From: Ostrinia nubilalis
Taxonomy: Eukaryota; Arthropoda; Insecta; Lepidoptera; Crambidae
DNA: 64,000 nt
Reading direction: 5' to 3'
NCBI RefSeq assembly: GCF_963855985.1
Contig: NC_087090.1
Coordinates: forward strand, 14,754,501-14,818,500
Shown: piece by piece, positions 1-10,867 of the stretch
How positions within the stretch are numbered: position 1 is the stretch's first letter
Layout: every line of letters begins with the position of its first letter
Position numbers and translations under genes: made by a program
Notes under the pieces: model-generated
Database searches by the model: none
Told to the model about the DNA's origin: nothing
Seen by the model: only the letters and a program-made list of their open reading frames with translations

Positions 1-676
1 CTTTATAAAGTTCGTTAAACTATGCGCAAGATTGTTTGCACAAGCCAGGGGTTCTCAACGTGTGAGTGCGACTTATGCAAGCCTTTAATCAGAAAAGTTT
101 TGAGAAGCTTCAAGGATTGTTAATCTGTGAAATTGGTCCCGTTTTTTTAAGATTTTTTTAAAGAACTAGTTGGTCCCGTTCTAAGAATTGGTAAAACTAA
201 TTGGTCACTTAAAAATTGTTCCATTGAGAACTGGATATTGGAGGGTAGTACACTTATTCTGTGGTAGAGGAGTTAACCAAGCATTGTGAATTAATTGAAA
301 TAAGATTCTGTGCTTGAAAATCGGAATGGGAAGCTGTACGAAAGAATAAAAGTGATAAAAAGTTGTGACGTCACTGTTGATTAAAGTATCGAATTAATTA
401 TTTAATCTCGACTATAAAAAGTATTAGAAACTGCATTATTATTTAAGAATCAATAAATTGTAAATTATAAGTGCTATCACTTGAAGGCCCTATGCATAAA
501 CACAACTGTAAATTCAAAAGGTTGCCCACAACTGACAGGTCGTGCCTTAAGTGATTGCTAGTTCTGCTATTACCATTGTCAATGCAATTTGAACTCTAAG
601 CCGTTGCAATAAGAGTTATTGTCTGTGTGATGTATTGATAGGTGCGGTAGACCACAGGAAGTCAGTCCATTAGCGT
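1..676. other. Unassigned AT-rich noncoding DNA
   Basis: No coding frame with family resemblance and no clear repeat boundary is visible. Position 669-676 is the left copy of the ATTAGCGT duplication that flanks the hAT-like element to the right. Confidence 0.5.
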
Positions 677-941
677 TAGTGACCGACCGAATATTCGTTT
701 TCGTTTTCGTTTTCGGCCATTTTCGGCCAAAAAATGGACATTCGGCCATATTTTCGTTTTCGGCCAAAAACCAGCCGAAGCTTCGGCCAAACCGAATATC
801 AGAAATACGTGAATAAGATGGTGACGTTTATCGTTCCGATATCTTCGGGAGTGAATCTGGTGCACTCATGGTTCCAATCAGACTTGAACGGACTCGGTAT
901 TGTCACACTCTTTTAAAGTTGTGAAGTGAGGTTACGTTGTA

Positions 942-1643
942 AAGGGTGTCCAGCGAGAATTTTCCAAGTTCAAAATTAAATACAAATAAAACCAAAGAGT
1001 TTTCATTAAGTTTAATTGTTTCAAAATAGAGTCTAATGCGGATTTGAAATACGCCATGAGTCACTGGTCGGGAGCCTACAGAGCGTTCGCAGTTAAGCAA
1101 TAAGTATTTGAAATGTATTGTCGAATGATCGATGAATGTCTGATACCACAACTGCAACTGCATCCCGGTCAACTACGTAACTCTATTTCAGCAAGAAGGT
1201 GTCTCACCACACACGGAGATTACCTCGATGGAGACACTGAGGACTATTTTTTTTCAAATAAATGATCGGCAAGTACAGGGACATACCCTAGCCGCCTCGG
1301 TAACCAGATCTCACACCATGCATTCGACTTTTTCTTGTGGGGATATCCCAAGTTAATAGTTTACAGCAAACAATCCTTAAATAATAATTCAGGTTCTGTA
1401 AGAAAATATCCGCCGTGAAGTTGCAGGAAAATTATTAGCGCGATTGGCTCTCGCATAGTTGTGAATGTAAGGGTCCGGCTGTGAGAGTGCCTATCGTAAA
1501 ACGGGCATAATCTAAGACATTGCCTATAAAAATTAAATTCGCATTGTTAAACTCCAGTTTGCATTTGTAATAAATAATTTAAAAAAACATTAATTTATAT
1601 GTATTTATTTTTGAAGTTGAAAAATTCCCACTGGACACCCTTT
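942..1643. mobile_element. Degenerate Tc1/mariner-type element nested in the hAT-like element
   Basis: The ends are AAGGGTGTCCAGCGAGAA on the left and the inverse of AAGGGTGTCCAGTGGGAA on the right; similarity continues for about 40 bp. TA dinucleotides at 940-941 and 1644-1645 fit the TA duplication of this superfamily. The 702-bp interior holds a broken transposase relic on the plus strand. Confidence 0.7.
1186..1352 (+). pseudogene. Relic of a mariner-type DDE transposase
   Basis: One frame from 1186 reads FQQEGVSPHT followed by about 20 residues resembling the block after the second catalytic residue; the usual aspartate of FQQDG is glutamate here. After frame breaks, HAFDFFLWGYPK appears near 1317-1352, matching the conserved DFFLWGYLK block. 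Several stops and frameshifts separate the blocks, so no protein is made. A relic of the same family lies on the minus strand near 58850-59075. Confidence 0.7.
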
Positions 1644-1984
1644 ATTTCTTCTTCACTTCCCAATATTTCAATATACACCGGATATAATATTCTACTAAGA
1701 ATTCATGATTAAATTTTTTGTGTTTTAATGCCGGTTTTCTTTAATCAATCCTTATCAAAATAAACTTTCAAACGTCATTATGTTTTTGGTCAAAACATTA
1801 ACGGTTTTCAAAGTTTTTACATAATTTCAGATTGAAATTTGAGAGTTGAAGGTCATTTTCGTTTTCGTTTTCGTTTTCGGCCGAAAATGAGACTGCAGCC
1901 GAAGCTTCGTTTTCGTTTCCGTTTTCGGCTGAAAATCCATATTCGGTCGGACACTAATTAGCGTAGATTTGTCAACTATAGGGT

Positions 1985-2215
1985 CCGAAGGCTTGAGTGA
2001 TGTAACAGTGCAGTGAAATGTATGTTATCGATATCGATAATACCGTAGGTCCTGGGTTCAGTTCCCGGTGGGACACACAAATTGAATAAGTAGTGTGTTT
2101 GGTTTATACCAAGTTTAATTGTGACTTGGTAAGCTTTAATCAAACTGTCCGTTCGAATTTAAACCTAAAAGGCTGAATGAGAAGATATGTAAAAATAAAG
2201 TAAAAATTATCATTT
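1985..2215 (+). repeat. Possible tRNA-derived SINE fragment
   Basis: A B-box-like GGGTTCAGTTCCC lies at 2054-2066, followed by GGTGGGACACACAAATTG, the layout of a tRNA-headed retroposon. No convincing A box or acceptor stem is present upstream, so it is not a tRNA gene. Both boundaries are approximate. Confidence 0.4.
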
Positions 2216-2812
2216 TCTTATTCATAAGAAATTAAAACCGTGCCATTATACATATTATTATAGAGCTCTTTGTCCATTTTTGTCAAATGATTATTTTGAT
2301 GTGATGAAAAAGACAAAACAGTTTACCTCTAACAATAGACACAGACACTTTACCTTTTTAATTGCTTAATACTATGAAAGTGTAAACAAATTCTATTTGT
2401 ACATACAAACAACTGTATGCATACAAAATTATGCTTTTTCAACATCCATCATGATTAAAAAATGGATAGACCCCAATTTTATTACGCTGTCGATACAGCA
2501 CAATCATAGTTTATCGACTATCGAATATCCAATATCTAATACAAGACTTATCGATCAATATACTCGTAGAGAACAGCCTAGAGAACTAGAGAGCAACAAT
2601 AATCGATATTATTCTATTATTAGCTGCTTATACGATTTGTTTTTCGAAGAATTACATTTATTTATTTTATTTTAAACCCACTTCTTACATCATGATATAG
2701 TTTTATTTGAATTGATTTTTTATATTTATTATAGAGAGAATATGGAGAATTTGCTTTGATAAAGATAGCCGTCATACTAACTGGACCCAGAGAAGCGAAG
2801 ACAAGGTTTTTG
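2216..2812. other. Unassigned AT-rich noncoding DNA
   Basis: Apart from several short ATCGAT-containing words (2480-2620), nothing organised is seen. A 92-codon open frame at 2397-2675 is of ordinary AT-rich composition and resembles no family I know. Confidence 0.5.
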
Positions 2813-2878
2813 ACAATGACGTATGTACAGTAAAAAATGACGTATGTACAATAAACAATGACGTATATATAATAAATA
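2813..2878 (+). repeat. Short tandem repeat, about 24-bp unit, three copies
   Basis: The unit ACAATGACGTATGTACARTA appears three times with small changes (2813, about 2836 and about 2858). Confidence 0.75.
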
Positions 2879-3150
2879 CAGTAATTTGATTACATTTGTA
2901 GTTAGAGGTAGTTCAATAGCGTTGCAATAAGAAGCAATAATTTGGGCAATAATTGGGAGCGTTACTGTAACGTCCTCTCTTTTGCTTCTAAGGAGAAGAA
3001 GGAGTAGGAGAACTGCAGTGGAGACTATAGGAACTGAGTCACAGGAAGTGACGTGACAGAGCATTCAAATCGTGGGTCGAATCACGAAAAGATGTAACTG
3101 ATGTTTATCAATTTTACGGGTTAGTACCTAGTAGTTTCGCACGAAATTCG

Positions 3151-3382
3151 TTCGCACGAATGTGCGAAATGATATTTCAATAATAATATTTTTTAGTAGG
3201 CGTTCCGCCCGGATGTATTTATATTGCGTGCAAATCGACTCTTTCGAGAACTAGTAGTATGAGATTACTAGTTCTCGAAGGAGTCGATTCCCACGCGATT
3301 TTAATACTGTTAATACATCCGGGCGGAACGCCTACTAAAAATATTATTATTGAAAGGGGGCGTTTCGCACATTCGTGCGAAA
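3151..3382. mobile_element. Palindromic MITE-like foldback element
   Basis: The element starts TTCGCACGAATGTGCGAAA and ends with its inverse. Roughly 90-bp arms (sharing TTTAGTAGGCGTTCCGCCCG and its complement) surround a core that contains a second inverted pair, TCGACTC(C)TTCGAGAACTAG at about 3236-3289. There is no coding capacity. I cannot define a convincing target duplication. Confidence 0.7.
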
Positions 3383-3671
3383 ACAGGAGCGACATTTAAA
3401 TATAATTGGAAGTACGGAAAATATGCATTTAGGCCCTTTCAAACTGTCAATACTGGCTTTCTGACAAAGAATTCATCTTTTGTGAGGTTATAAAATGAAT
3501 GTTTTAAATAACATGGTGTTTTAACTCAATATCGCCATTTTGTTAGTTACGCCTTTTCGTGATTTGACCCACGAAATCTGAAGGAGATCTGAAGTTTTGT
3601 CACAAAAACACCCTACCTTACAAACTTCGGGCACTGACTCAGGTTAAGCATTAGCATCCTACTTCCTACTA

Positions 3672-3675
3672 TCCC

Positions 3676-3746
<71 letters not shown>

Positions 3747-3968
3747 TAAATGCGAAAGTAACTCTGTCTGTCTGTCTGTCTGTCTGTTACGCTTTCCCGC
3801 TTAAACCTCGCAACCGATTTTGATGAAATTTGGCATAGAGATAGTTTGAGTCCCGGGAAAGAACATAGGATAGTTTTTATCCCGGTTTTTGAAACAGGGA
3901 CGCGCGCGATAAAGTTTTTCTGTGACAGACAAAATTCCACGCGGGCGAAGCCGCGGGCGGAAAGCTAG
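3672..3968 (+). mobile_element. Helitron-like non-autonomous element, copy with internal (TA)n expansion
   Basis: It starts TCCCAACTA after an A and ends CTAG before a T, the A|TC...CTAG|T pattern of Helitrons. A short stem (CGCGG...CCGCG) sits about 13 nt before the CTAG end. A near-identical inverted copy at 28704-28936 lacks the (TA)n run and has one fewer TGTC unit, so the microsatellite grew inside this copy. There is no Rep/helicase gene. Confidence 0.65.
3679..3742. repeat. (TA)n microsatellite
   Basis: About 32 uninterrupted TA units inside the 5' end of the Helitron-like copy. Confidence 0.95.
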
Positions 3969-4156
3969 TAATATTATAAATGCGAAAGTTTGGATGTCTG
4001 GATGTTTGTTACTCTTTCACGCAAAATCTACTAAACGGATTCTGATGAAACTTTACAGCATTATTGTCTATAACCCAGAATAACATATAGGCTATAATTT
4101 ATGAAGATCTGTGACAAACTAAATTTCACGCAGGTGAAGCCGCGGGCAAAAGCTAG
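3969..4156 (+). mobile_element. Helitron-like element, second copy abutting the first
   Basis: It begins TAATATTATAAATGCGAAAG directly after the CTAG of the previous copy and ends CCGCGGGCAAAAGCTAG. It is a diverged relative of the copies at 6527, 42590, 43861 and 45542. Confidence 0.6.
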
Positions 4157-5240
4157 TTTAAACGACCTGATGATGAATTTGTAATGTTTTAAAACTATAA
4201 AGCGTTGGATACATTCATCATCTAAGTCATGAAATGCCTATATTAGAAGCACTGCCTCTTAGTAATCAAGGCAAAGATAATGGACAAAGGCTCGCTCACA
4301 ATGGGGCATCCAGCTGTCTAAGATAACGTTCTCCAGGCTCTGTACACAAACTATTGTCCAATCCAGTTGTTGAGGAAGTCACGTTGCTTGTATCATCTTA
4401 GTAAGAGTAAGGAGCTTACTCGAAATAATACTTTTCCGTTACGATACGATTAATTAGGCGACAATCTTTTGTTTTCGAAGAAAAGGAAAAAGTAACAATC
4501 GAATTCTTTTTTGTTTCGGATTTCATGCGTCTTTGTAATCTAGTGATTGTCGGACGATCCACATAGCTCAAAAATAAATAAGTACCTAGTCGAAAGAAGA
4601 AATCAAACCCATGTTTCTGTCGAGTCTGGGTCACAGAATGATCGTTCTTCTTTTATATTAGGAACTGGACTATAATTCCAAGACCTAAGTAGGTACATCA
4701 ACAATGATATGGTTCATAAATACTTTGTTCCTTTCTATCGTGTTAAAAATATTGCTGTTTTGAAAACAGACAAAATAGAGTTTTAGTCAATACTATTTTA
4801 TTAAACTGTTTCAGTTTTAATGAAATTTTCCTTATCAAGCTCCTGCCTCAATTGGAATTAATTAATATATTAATAATTCAAAATTTGTTTCCAGTTTTGT
4901 TATAATGAACTTACTAGACCCTCGATAGTCCATCTTTGATAACATCTGCCCTTTGCTAAACTCGACTTTCATTTAACAAATTAGATCCGAATTAATTTCC
5001 ATTTCATTTGTGTAAATACGAATTATGAGCGTTTGATGAAATTTTCATACACATTTCGAGACGCGACATTGTTTAGTAGTGATGGGCGATGTTTCGATAG
5101 AATTTCAATTAGTGGCGATAAAAATACAAAAATATAATGAAGAATGTTCACTAATTTTGTTTTTTAGCTTTCTGTATTCTCTGTTAAAAATAAAAAATAC
5201 ACGTGAAAGAATTATTTCGATACGTCAATTAGTTTCCAAG
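4157..5240. other. Unassigned AT-rich noncoding DNA
   Basis: No gene-like frame, hairpin or repeat copy stands out. The small open frames at 4416-4634 and 5079-5294 look like chance. Confidence 0.5.
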
Positions 5241-5639
5241 ATATTGAATTTTAAAAGTGCGGCCGGCGGCCGGCCCGCCATTTTATGCGCGTGACGTCAT
5301 ATTACAACGACTGGCTCATATTTGTATGGGTGGAATCTTGCAAACTGAATTAAGACCCACTTCCAGGCAACCGATTAAGCTGAAATTTCGCAAACACATG
5401 TGATTTGGATGACCATGCAATATTATGATGACATGGAGCTGATCTGATGATGGAGCTGGAAGGTGGCCATAGGAACTCTATAATAAAACGACTTAAATGC
5501 ATCGAGTTTGGGCTCGTTCGTTTTGTATTGATGAGTATTTTAATTCTATATAGTAATCGGGGTCTAATGATGGAGCTGGAAGGTAATTCGCAATAAAACG
5601 ACACAATCGCATCAAGTTTGGGTTTGGTTCAATTTTAAT
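5241..5639. repeat. Complex repeat with GC-rich head and internal ~70-bp duplication
   Basis: A GC-rich head (GGCCGGCGGCCGGCCCGCC near 5262, then TGACGTCAT) leads into two copies of a unit starting TGATGATGGAGCTGGAAGGT. They lie at about 5450-5525 and 5566-5634, and both run on through ATAAAACGAC and CATC(G/A)AGTTTGGG. No coding frame is present; it reads like an interspersed repeat of unknown class. Confidence 0.55.
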
Positions 5640-5729
5640 TTCTGTGATGGGTCTGGGTGTTAATATGTATAATAAGTTTGTATTTACAAAAAAAATTTAT
5701 TTAAGTATGTTTATATCCGTTTTCTAGTG
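5640..5729 (+). repeat. SINE 3' segment, first piece
   Basis: TCTGGGTGTTAATATGTATA through TATTTAAGTATGTTTATATC matches the middle of the SINE at 38447-38712. It ends in a ~32-bp block (TATATCCG..TCTAGT) that reappears at 6139-6170. Confidence 0.5.
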
Positions 5730-6129
5730 AGCGGACGCTGTGAATGTACGTCACACGGGGTCACGTGACCGTCGGCGGGACTCAATATTTAAGCGAACTT
5801 TGAATGCCTATAAAATCATAACTACTGGGTATTTTTGAATGAAATAAAAACTAATGTATTTGTAAATGTAAAAGCTTAACTGTAACATAGGTTTCAAGTG
5901 ATTTTGCATACCTAGTAACATTCTCAATTTTTGATATTTTTTTCAACTTTAGGATTTTCGAAAGAATGTTGGAAATGGAGATTTTTTCCTTGAAATTAAT
6001 AAAGGGATTTGGTTAGCACAGTAAACATCATGCTATTTACGTCAATTTGACAACAATGTGAAGTTTAGCATTTTTTGACGATTAAGTAGTGGTCATGATA
6101 TTATCATCATTACTTATTCCAGTTTAGTA

Positions 6130-6250
6130 TGTTTAAAGTATTTAAGTATGTGTATATCCGGCGTCTAGTACCCATAGTACAAGCTTTGCTTAGTTTGAGA
6201 CTAGAGGCGCAGTGTAAAATGTCCAAGGATAACTATTTATTTATTTAGTT
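6130..6250 (+). repeat. SINE 3' segment, second piece
   Basis: It contains GTACAAGCTTTGCTTAGTTT, GCGCAGTGTAAAATGTC and AAGGATAACTATTTATTTA, the 3' part of the SINE seen complete at 38447-38712. The ~400 bp between the two pieces (5730-6129) holds another GC-rich, CACGTGAC-containing repeat with no coding frame. The shared block at both edges suggests either a local duplication or two adjacent truncated SINE copies. Confidence 0.55.
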
Positions 6251-6526
6251 AATTGTTTATCAAGGGTTGTAAATAAGCAAAATCTTCTTTCCACATGTTC
6301 TCTATTCATAGATGTCATAAATCGATGGTGTCCATCATCGACTATGAGACATCACTATTTAAGAAAGATGTTGAAAATGAGGCTTAAGCTAAGACAGTTT
6401 CAAATTCACAAGATTACCCTTTAAAATTTTAGTCAGTCTTTTTCGTTCATGAATTAATTCTTAGAGTAATTAGTTATTGTAAAATTTTTGGCGCTTTTCA
6501 GAAATTGTGTAACTTGATAGACGTGA

Positions 6527-6719
6527 TCTTACTAATATTATAAATGCGAAAGTTTGTATGGATGTATGTTTATTACTCTTTCACGCAAAAACAGCTGGAC
6601 GGATCTTGAGGAAACTTCACAGTATTATTGTTTAACATCAGAATAACATATAGCTTAAAAATTATAACGATCTGTGACAAACTGAATTTCATACGGACAA
6701 AGCCACGGGCAAAAGCTAG
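6527..6719 (+). mobile_element. Helitron-like non-autonomous element
   Basis: It starts TCTTACTAATATTATAAATG after an A and ends GGGCAAAAGCTAG before a T. It has the same family body as 3969-4156 (GCGAAAGTTTG, then TTACTCTTTCACGCAAAAA). Confidence 0.6.
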
Positions 6720-7387
6720 TACATAATAACTTAAGTTTTACGTAGGTACCTATATTTAAATTGGATGAGGACTAACCTTTTAAGATAATTAAAATGTTTA
6801 TTAGTAGGTACTCTAGGGATGGAAATATATTCGTACCTAATTTGTGAGCCTCTGTTTTTGTCACTACCACCTACTGTGAAAATTTCTGGCGCTTTAGTGG
6901 ACAAAATTAATATTATTATGTAAAGCAATTTATAAACGTCCTCGCAGACTACCAGATTTAGAGACTTGCCGGCGGATAGTTTAGTCAGGCAGTTAATTAG
7001 TATGAACATGTATGAAAATACCCATACACCGATTAGAAGGTCAATCCCTTACAAATTAACTAAAAGCCAACCAAACTTTTGGCTGATTCCTCATAAAAAT
7101 TAGAAGCCGATTAAATTGTCGACTGATAATAATCTGTAGTCTTTTTGGTTTTATTATTTTGTAGATTTTATTGTTTTAGTTACTTGGAGAGTCATTCCAT
7201 TATACCTACCTAATCCGTATTAACCGTAGTGTATTCCAATACACCGTAAATTGATTTGTTTCTATGTAATCTTTTATCATCATGTAAATCTAAAATCTAA
7301 TATGAGAAAATCTCGCTGATTCAACCACCGATTTAAACCCAACGTGTTCAGAGTCAAATTTACGCTAACACCAATTTTCTTTTCCAG
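6720..7387. other. Noncoding DNA upstream of the host exon, probably intron
   Basis: If the exon call at 7388 is right, this is the 3' end of an intron on the plus strand. It ends in a pyrimidine tract and acceptor, CCAATTTTCTTTTCCAG. Around 7020-7140 are imperfect inverted words (CCGATTAG, AAGCCGATTAAA) of a possible small repeat. Confidence 0.4.
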
Positions 7388-7472
7388 GAAAAACGAAGAA
7401 ATCGACGATGAGTTCAACACCATTCCACTGAGCGTGAACGGGAATGTGCACAGTGCCGGCAACGCGGTTTAG
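7388..7472 (+). CDS. Terminal coding exon of an unidentified host gene
   Basis: After the acceptor CCAATTTTCTTTTCCAG, an 85-nt segment reads one base completing a split codon, then 27 sense codons and TAG. The residues start KNEEIDDEFNTIPL and end NVHSAGNAV. Codon third positions are strongly G/C (GAC, TTC, AAC, CTG, GTG, CAC, GCC, GGC, GCG), unlike the AT-rich surroundings, which is why I treat it as real. The residues are polar and acidic, fitting a cytosolic C-terminal tail, but I do not recognise the protein. Upstream exons would lie at the far side of an intron longer than the sequence I can read confidently here, perhaps off the window. The alternative is a chance frame; RNA evidence would decide. 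Confidence 0.55.
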
Positions 7473-9057
7473 TCGTATACACTGGGGGATTACACTGTAA
7501 AGATACGGTTCGTGGTCTGAAACTCTAAACCAACGTTTTAGTACGCTGTGAGCCACAGTAAAAAGGTTAGAGTAATATATCTCACTTAAAGACACGCGCG
7601 TGCTTATGAGTGTAAAGGTACAGTTACACACGCTCATGAAATATCGAAGTGAGCATGCTTATTATTAGCAGTGTTTCGACACAGTATGTGTACTGTGCAC
7701 ACTGCTACACTGCCACACTGCTACTCAGTAGCAATTTGTCGATAGTGGCATGCACTCAAAATAAAAAAAATAAAAATCAAAAATATTTATTCAGTTTAGA
7801 CCACAAGTGGCACTTATGAATGAGTGCAAATTGCAGTGCATTCGTGCTAGTAATGAGTGCAAACATTATACAACTCTCATTGCGGTGCGCTCAATTTAAC
7901 ATTCGTACCAGAAAGTTTAAACTGCAACTAAGTTTGATCAGACAACACTAACTTACCTGAAGTCGTATTATAAAGCATCGTAATTCACAAACCATTCATA
8001 AAATGGGTTTCTTGAGACGTGTCTTACTTTGATGACTTTTTACTGTGGCTTTGGTAGTTGTTTATGTGCACTACACGAATCGTGAGGACTAAATGTGACA
8101 AAATGTAGTTCTAGGTTTGTTTTCAACGATATTTGAATTTATTTTGGAGTAAAGCGTACTTGATTCCAATAACTGCTGTTAAATAAAACCCAGTAAAATC
8201 GCCTAAAGATCTCTAGTTGGAAAGCCTAATTAGAAAAGTTTAATTTAAAATAGTGGCCATGTTATAAAAGTAGTATAGTAACATTAGTTAGTAATCATAC
8301 AGTGTAATCTCCTTTTTCAATTTGACAAGCAGGCTCTACACAGAGTGACGTCACACCAAAAAATACTCCGACAACACGTCGCCAGTCTGTGTATGGCCTT
8401 AGTATTAAGATATTTATTTGTTAATTAGATACCTCGACTAGTGATCATCCGTCATAGTCCAGTGACCTTTCTTTAGATTCTTTTAGCGATTAAGTATGGA
8501 CTGATAATGATATGAGTACTCGATTTTAAAGTAGAAGTTCATTTCTTCGCACAGTCGTCACTGCCTTGTTTGTCACTATCGTCGTCAATTAGTACTAAGG
8601 GTGAGCGCACACGGGCGATTTCTTCAGGGAATCTATCATTTGTGTGGGAATTTATTTCGAGGAATCAATCCATCAATCGGTCGACATGTAGGAATTTATT
8701 CAAGCGACGAAATCGTACGTGTGCGGGCATCCTAATTGTTATGGCTTGATAGGTCTCAGCTATAGGTTATTTGGAACTATGCTATAGGTAGGTATCGATG
8801 TGATTAGTTTCGTCTTGAAATTGTTAATGTTTTTGTATGTATTCGGCGGAGTCTGTATAAATTCTGTAATAAATAAAGCACTTTATCTTTACATGCTCTT
8901 TTATTGTTTTAGTATTATGACGTCATCCCTGAAGAAAATTAAAAGAAATAAGGTTAAACTACTCAATGATTCAAAGATTATTATTATATTTACACCAGTA
9001 ATTTATTTATTCATTTATTTCAGATATAAATAAGTATATTGTTACTATACAGGGTGT
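7473..9057. other. Putative 3' UTR and downstream noncoding DNA
   Basis: AATAAA words follow the TAG at about 7763 and 8183 and could serve polyadenylation. Around 7660-7900 there are many short ACTGCTAC/GCACTC words and an A-rich patch with TTTAGACCACAAGTGGCACT that looks like a SINE tail. The hydrophobic 77-codon frame at 8800-9033 has AT-rich codons and no family resemblance. Confidence 0.4.
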
Positions 9058-9059
9058 CC

Positions 9060-10143
9060 CAAAATTAGCACGTCACACTGACACTGGAGGTAGCTGAGTC
9101 TAAGACGCATCGAACAAGCTTAATATTATGCCCAAAACATTTTCTAGGATAAAGGGTATTATTATATTTTTCTTGCAAAAAACATTGCATTTGTATCAAA
9201 GCGTGAGTTTCATAAAAACTGTATATTGTGACTGAATATGAGATGTTAAAATACTTCTCCTCTGTTTATGTGGCGAAGAAAATCTCTTGGTTTTGAAAGT
9301 TGGCGCAATTTTCAATGCATTTGAAGCAACTGTAACCACACTAAATCATCTCATTTACAAACAATAATTTCTTCATATCTTTAAACATGTCTAGGGCATA
9401 ATTGGCTATCTAAGCTAACGGGATGCAGTCTTCTTCATCATCACTGGATGAAGAATGCTCTAGTGATTTCTACGTGGGCTCTCATTGTAATCCAGGAAAA
9501 TCTATTGACACTTTATTTTCATCACCAGAGTTCTCTTTGGTTAAGTCACCATTACAATTTTCCGGATTTTCCGACGGGAAAATTGTGATTGAGTTAGGGA
9601 TACACTCATCTTCATTTTTCTCCAAATCTTCAATGGTTTCATTTAAAGGAAAGCCTCGAAGGCAGGCGCTAAAACAACAAAATACCGCAGTTCATATTAC
9701 TAGCGTTCCTTATACGGATCACTAAGTTTTACGTTGAATTAGTAACAGTTACTATAAAAATGTTTAAAAAGTGGGCTACAAACTTTCATATTTCGGCAAG
9801 AAATACTTCAGAATAAATACTTATCATGCTTGTATTCACCTTGAAAAAGTCATCGTAAAATTTACGAAAACAACAAAACGCTTAGGATTGAAATGTGACA
9901 CCCAATGGAGAACAGAACACTTCTGATGGACAAAGGGACCCCACAGGAATCGTTTAACATAAGCAATGTTATCAGAAACCACCCTCATTGTTTATAATAA
10001 TTTAATTTTTATGTTGATCCGTATATCAAACGCTACTCGTAGTAACAAGTGGGTTAATAAATAGACTTAATATACTTGTTAGATACGTCTTAAGCTCATT
10101 TACCTCTGGTGTCAGTGTGACGTGCTAATTTTTGTACACCCTG
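9060..10143. mobile_element. TIR element with CAGGGTGT ends and a piggyBac-like coding relic
   Basis: The left end CAGGGTGTCCCAAAATTAGC and the right end (inverse of CAGGGTGTACAAAAATTAGC) match for about 43 bp, including CACGTCACACTGACAC. TA flanks both sides. The 1,084-bp body has an acidic coding relic on the minus strand. TA-flanked ends suggest Tc1/mariner, whereas the relic suggests piggyBac, whose usual TTAA duplication is absent. Superfamily unresolved. Confidence 0.65.
9424..9667 (-). pseudogene. Relic resembling the acidic N-terminus of a piggyBac-type transposase
   Basis: The minus strand from 9658 reads RGFPLNETIEDLEKNEDE, then ITIFPSENPENCNGDL, then ENSGDENKVSIDFPG before a stop at 9482-9484. 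Beyond it is SSSDDEEDCIPLA. The pattern of an I-P-P/S-E-N-P block followed by T-x-E-(D/N)-S-G-D-E and LPG-like words is typical of the region ahead of the catalytic core in insect piggyBac-like proteins. The catalytic core itself is missing. Resemblance is by memory of the family pattern only. Confidence 0.45.
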
Positions 10144-10146
10144 TAT

Positions 10147-10720
10147 GATAAAATAGCATACAAATGAATATAGTACTTTATGGCAAGCATTTTATTTCAA
10201 AATAAATATTAAGCGAGGCTCAATTCTAAGTCTTATTCAGCTACTTAATTACAATAAAATGAACCTCCTACATTTATCCTGTGTCAATATACAGACAGGC
10301 ATATTCCCTAGTATTATACATTTCGTACATATCTTATTACACATAGGCGTAACGAATAGGCCGGGAATGTCAGAGGGCTTCAATATGTATCTGTATACAT
10401 ATTACTATGTTTCCAGTACGAACGTTTCAGAAGAACGAGGAGATTATAGCTAAATTGTATTGAACGTGGTAAGGATACGGATATAGAAGATTATTGGATA
10501 AAAAGAAAAAGGTTGGTTAAGAAAGGAAGGTAAGTTGATTAAACAATAATATAAAATTAGTTCACCATATATTTACCTACCTGAAAAATTTTATTAACCG
10601 AATAAATACCGTCCCAATTATCTCTATAATCTATATCTTCAGCAAAATTCACTAAATTACGGATGGAATTAGCTATAATAAGTACCTACAGCCTAATTTC
10701 AAGACCTAATATATGTACAT
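10147..10720. other. Unassigned noncoding DNA
   Basis: No recognisable repeat end or gene. A 64-codon frame at 10259-10453 shows no coding bias. Confidence 0.5.
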
Positions 10721-10721
10721 A

Positions 10722-10867
10722 CGCCCGTATTCACAAACATTACTATGAGGTCTCACAATGCGCGTGGGCGCACAGGGTGACACACGAACCAATCACAGAG
10801 CTCTATTCAACGCTGTGCGTTCGATTTGCTGCTTCACTTAAGCAAGCATCGTTTGTGAATACGGGCG
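10722..10867 (+). mobile_element. MITE family A, copy 1 (CCCGTATTCACAAAC ends)
   Basis: The ends CGCCCGTATTCACAAACATT and CGTTTGTGAATACGGGCG are inverted. The body contains GCGTGGGCGCACAGGGTGAC and TTCGATTTGCTGCTTCACTT. Related copies lie at 18825 and 30718. Confidence 0.75.

Larger units (their letters stand above)
677..1956. mobile_element. hAT-like non-autonomous transposon (8-bp TSD), carrying a nested mariner-type relic
   Basis: The left end begins TAGTGACCGACCGAATA and the right end is its near-perfect inverse, TATTCGGTCGGACACTA. Both sides are flanked by ATTAGCGT (669-676 and 1957-1964), an 8-bp target duplication as hAT elements make. Just inside both ends lie runs of TTTCGTTTTCGG and GGCCGAAAA (about 692-800 and 1855-1940). 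No hAT transposase frame is present, so it is non-autonomous. Its middle (942-1643) is a separate TIR element. The superfamily call rests on duplication length and terminal structure only. Confidence 0.75.

Noticed and set aside
3659..3940. 93-codon minus-strand gene with an isoleucine-tyrosine run
   Set aside because: It is translation of the (TA)n microsatellite and a Helitron-like element; the same frame recurs in the copy at 28732.
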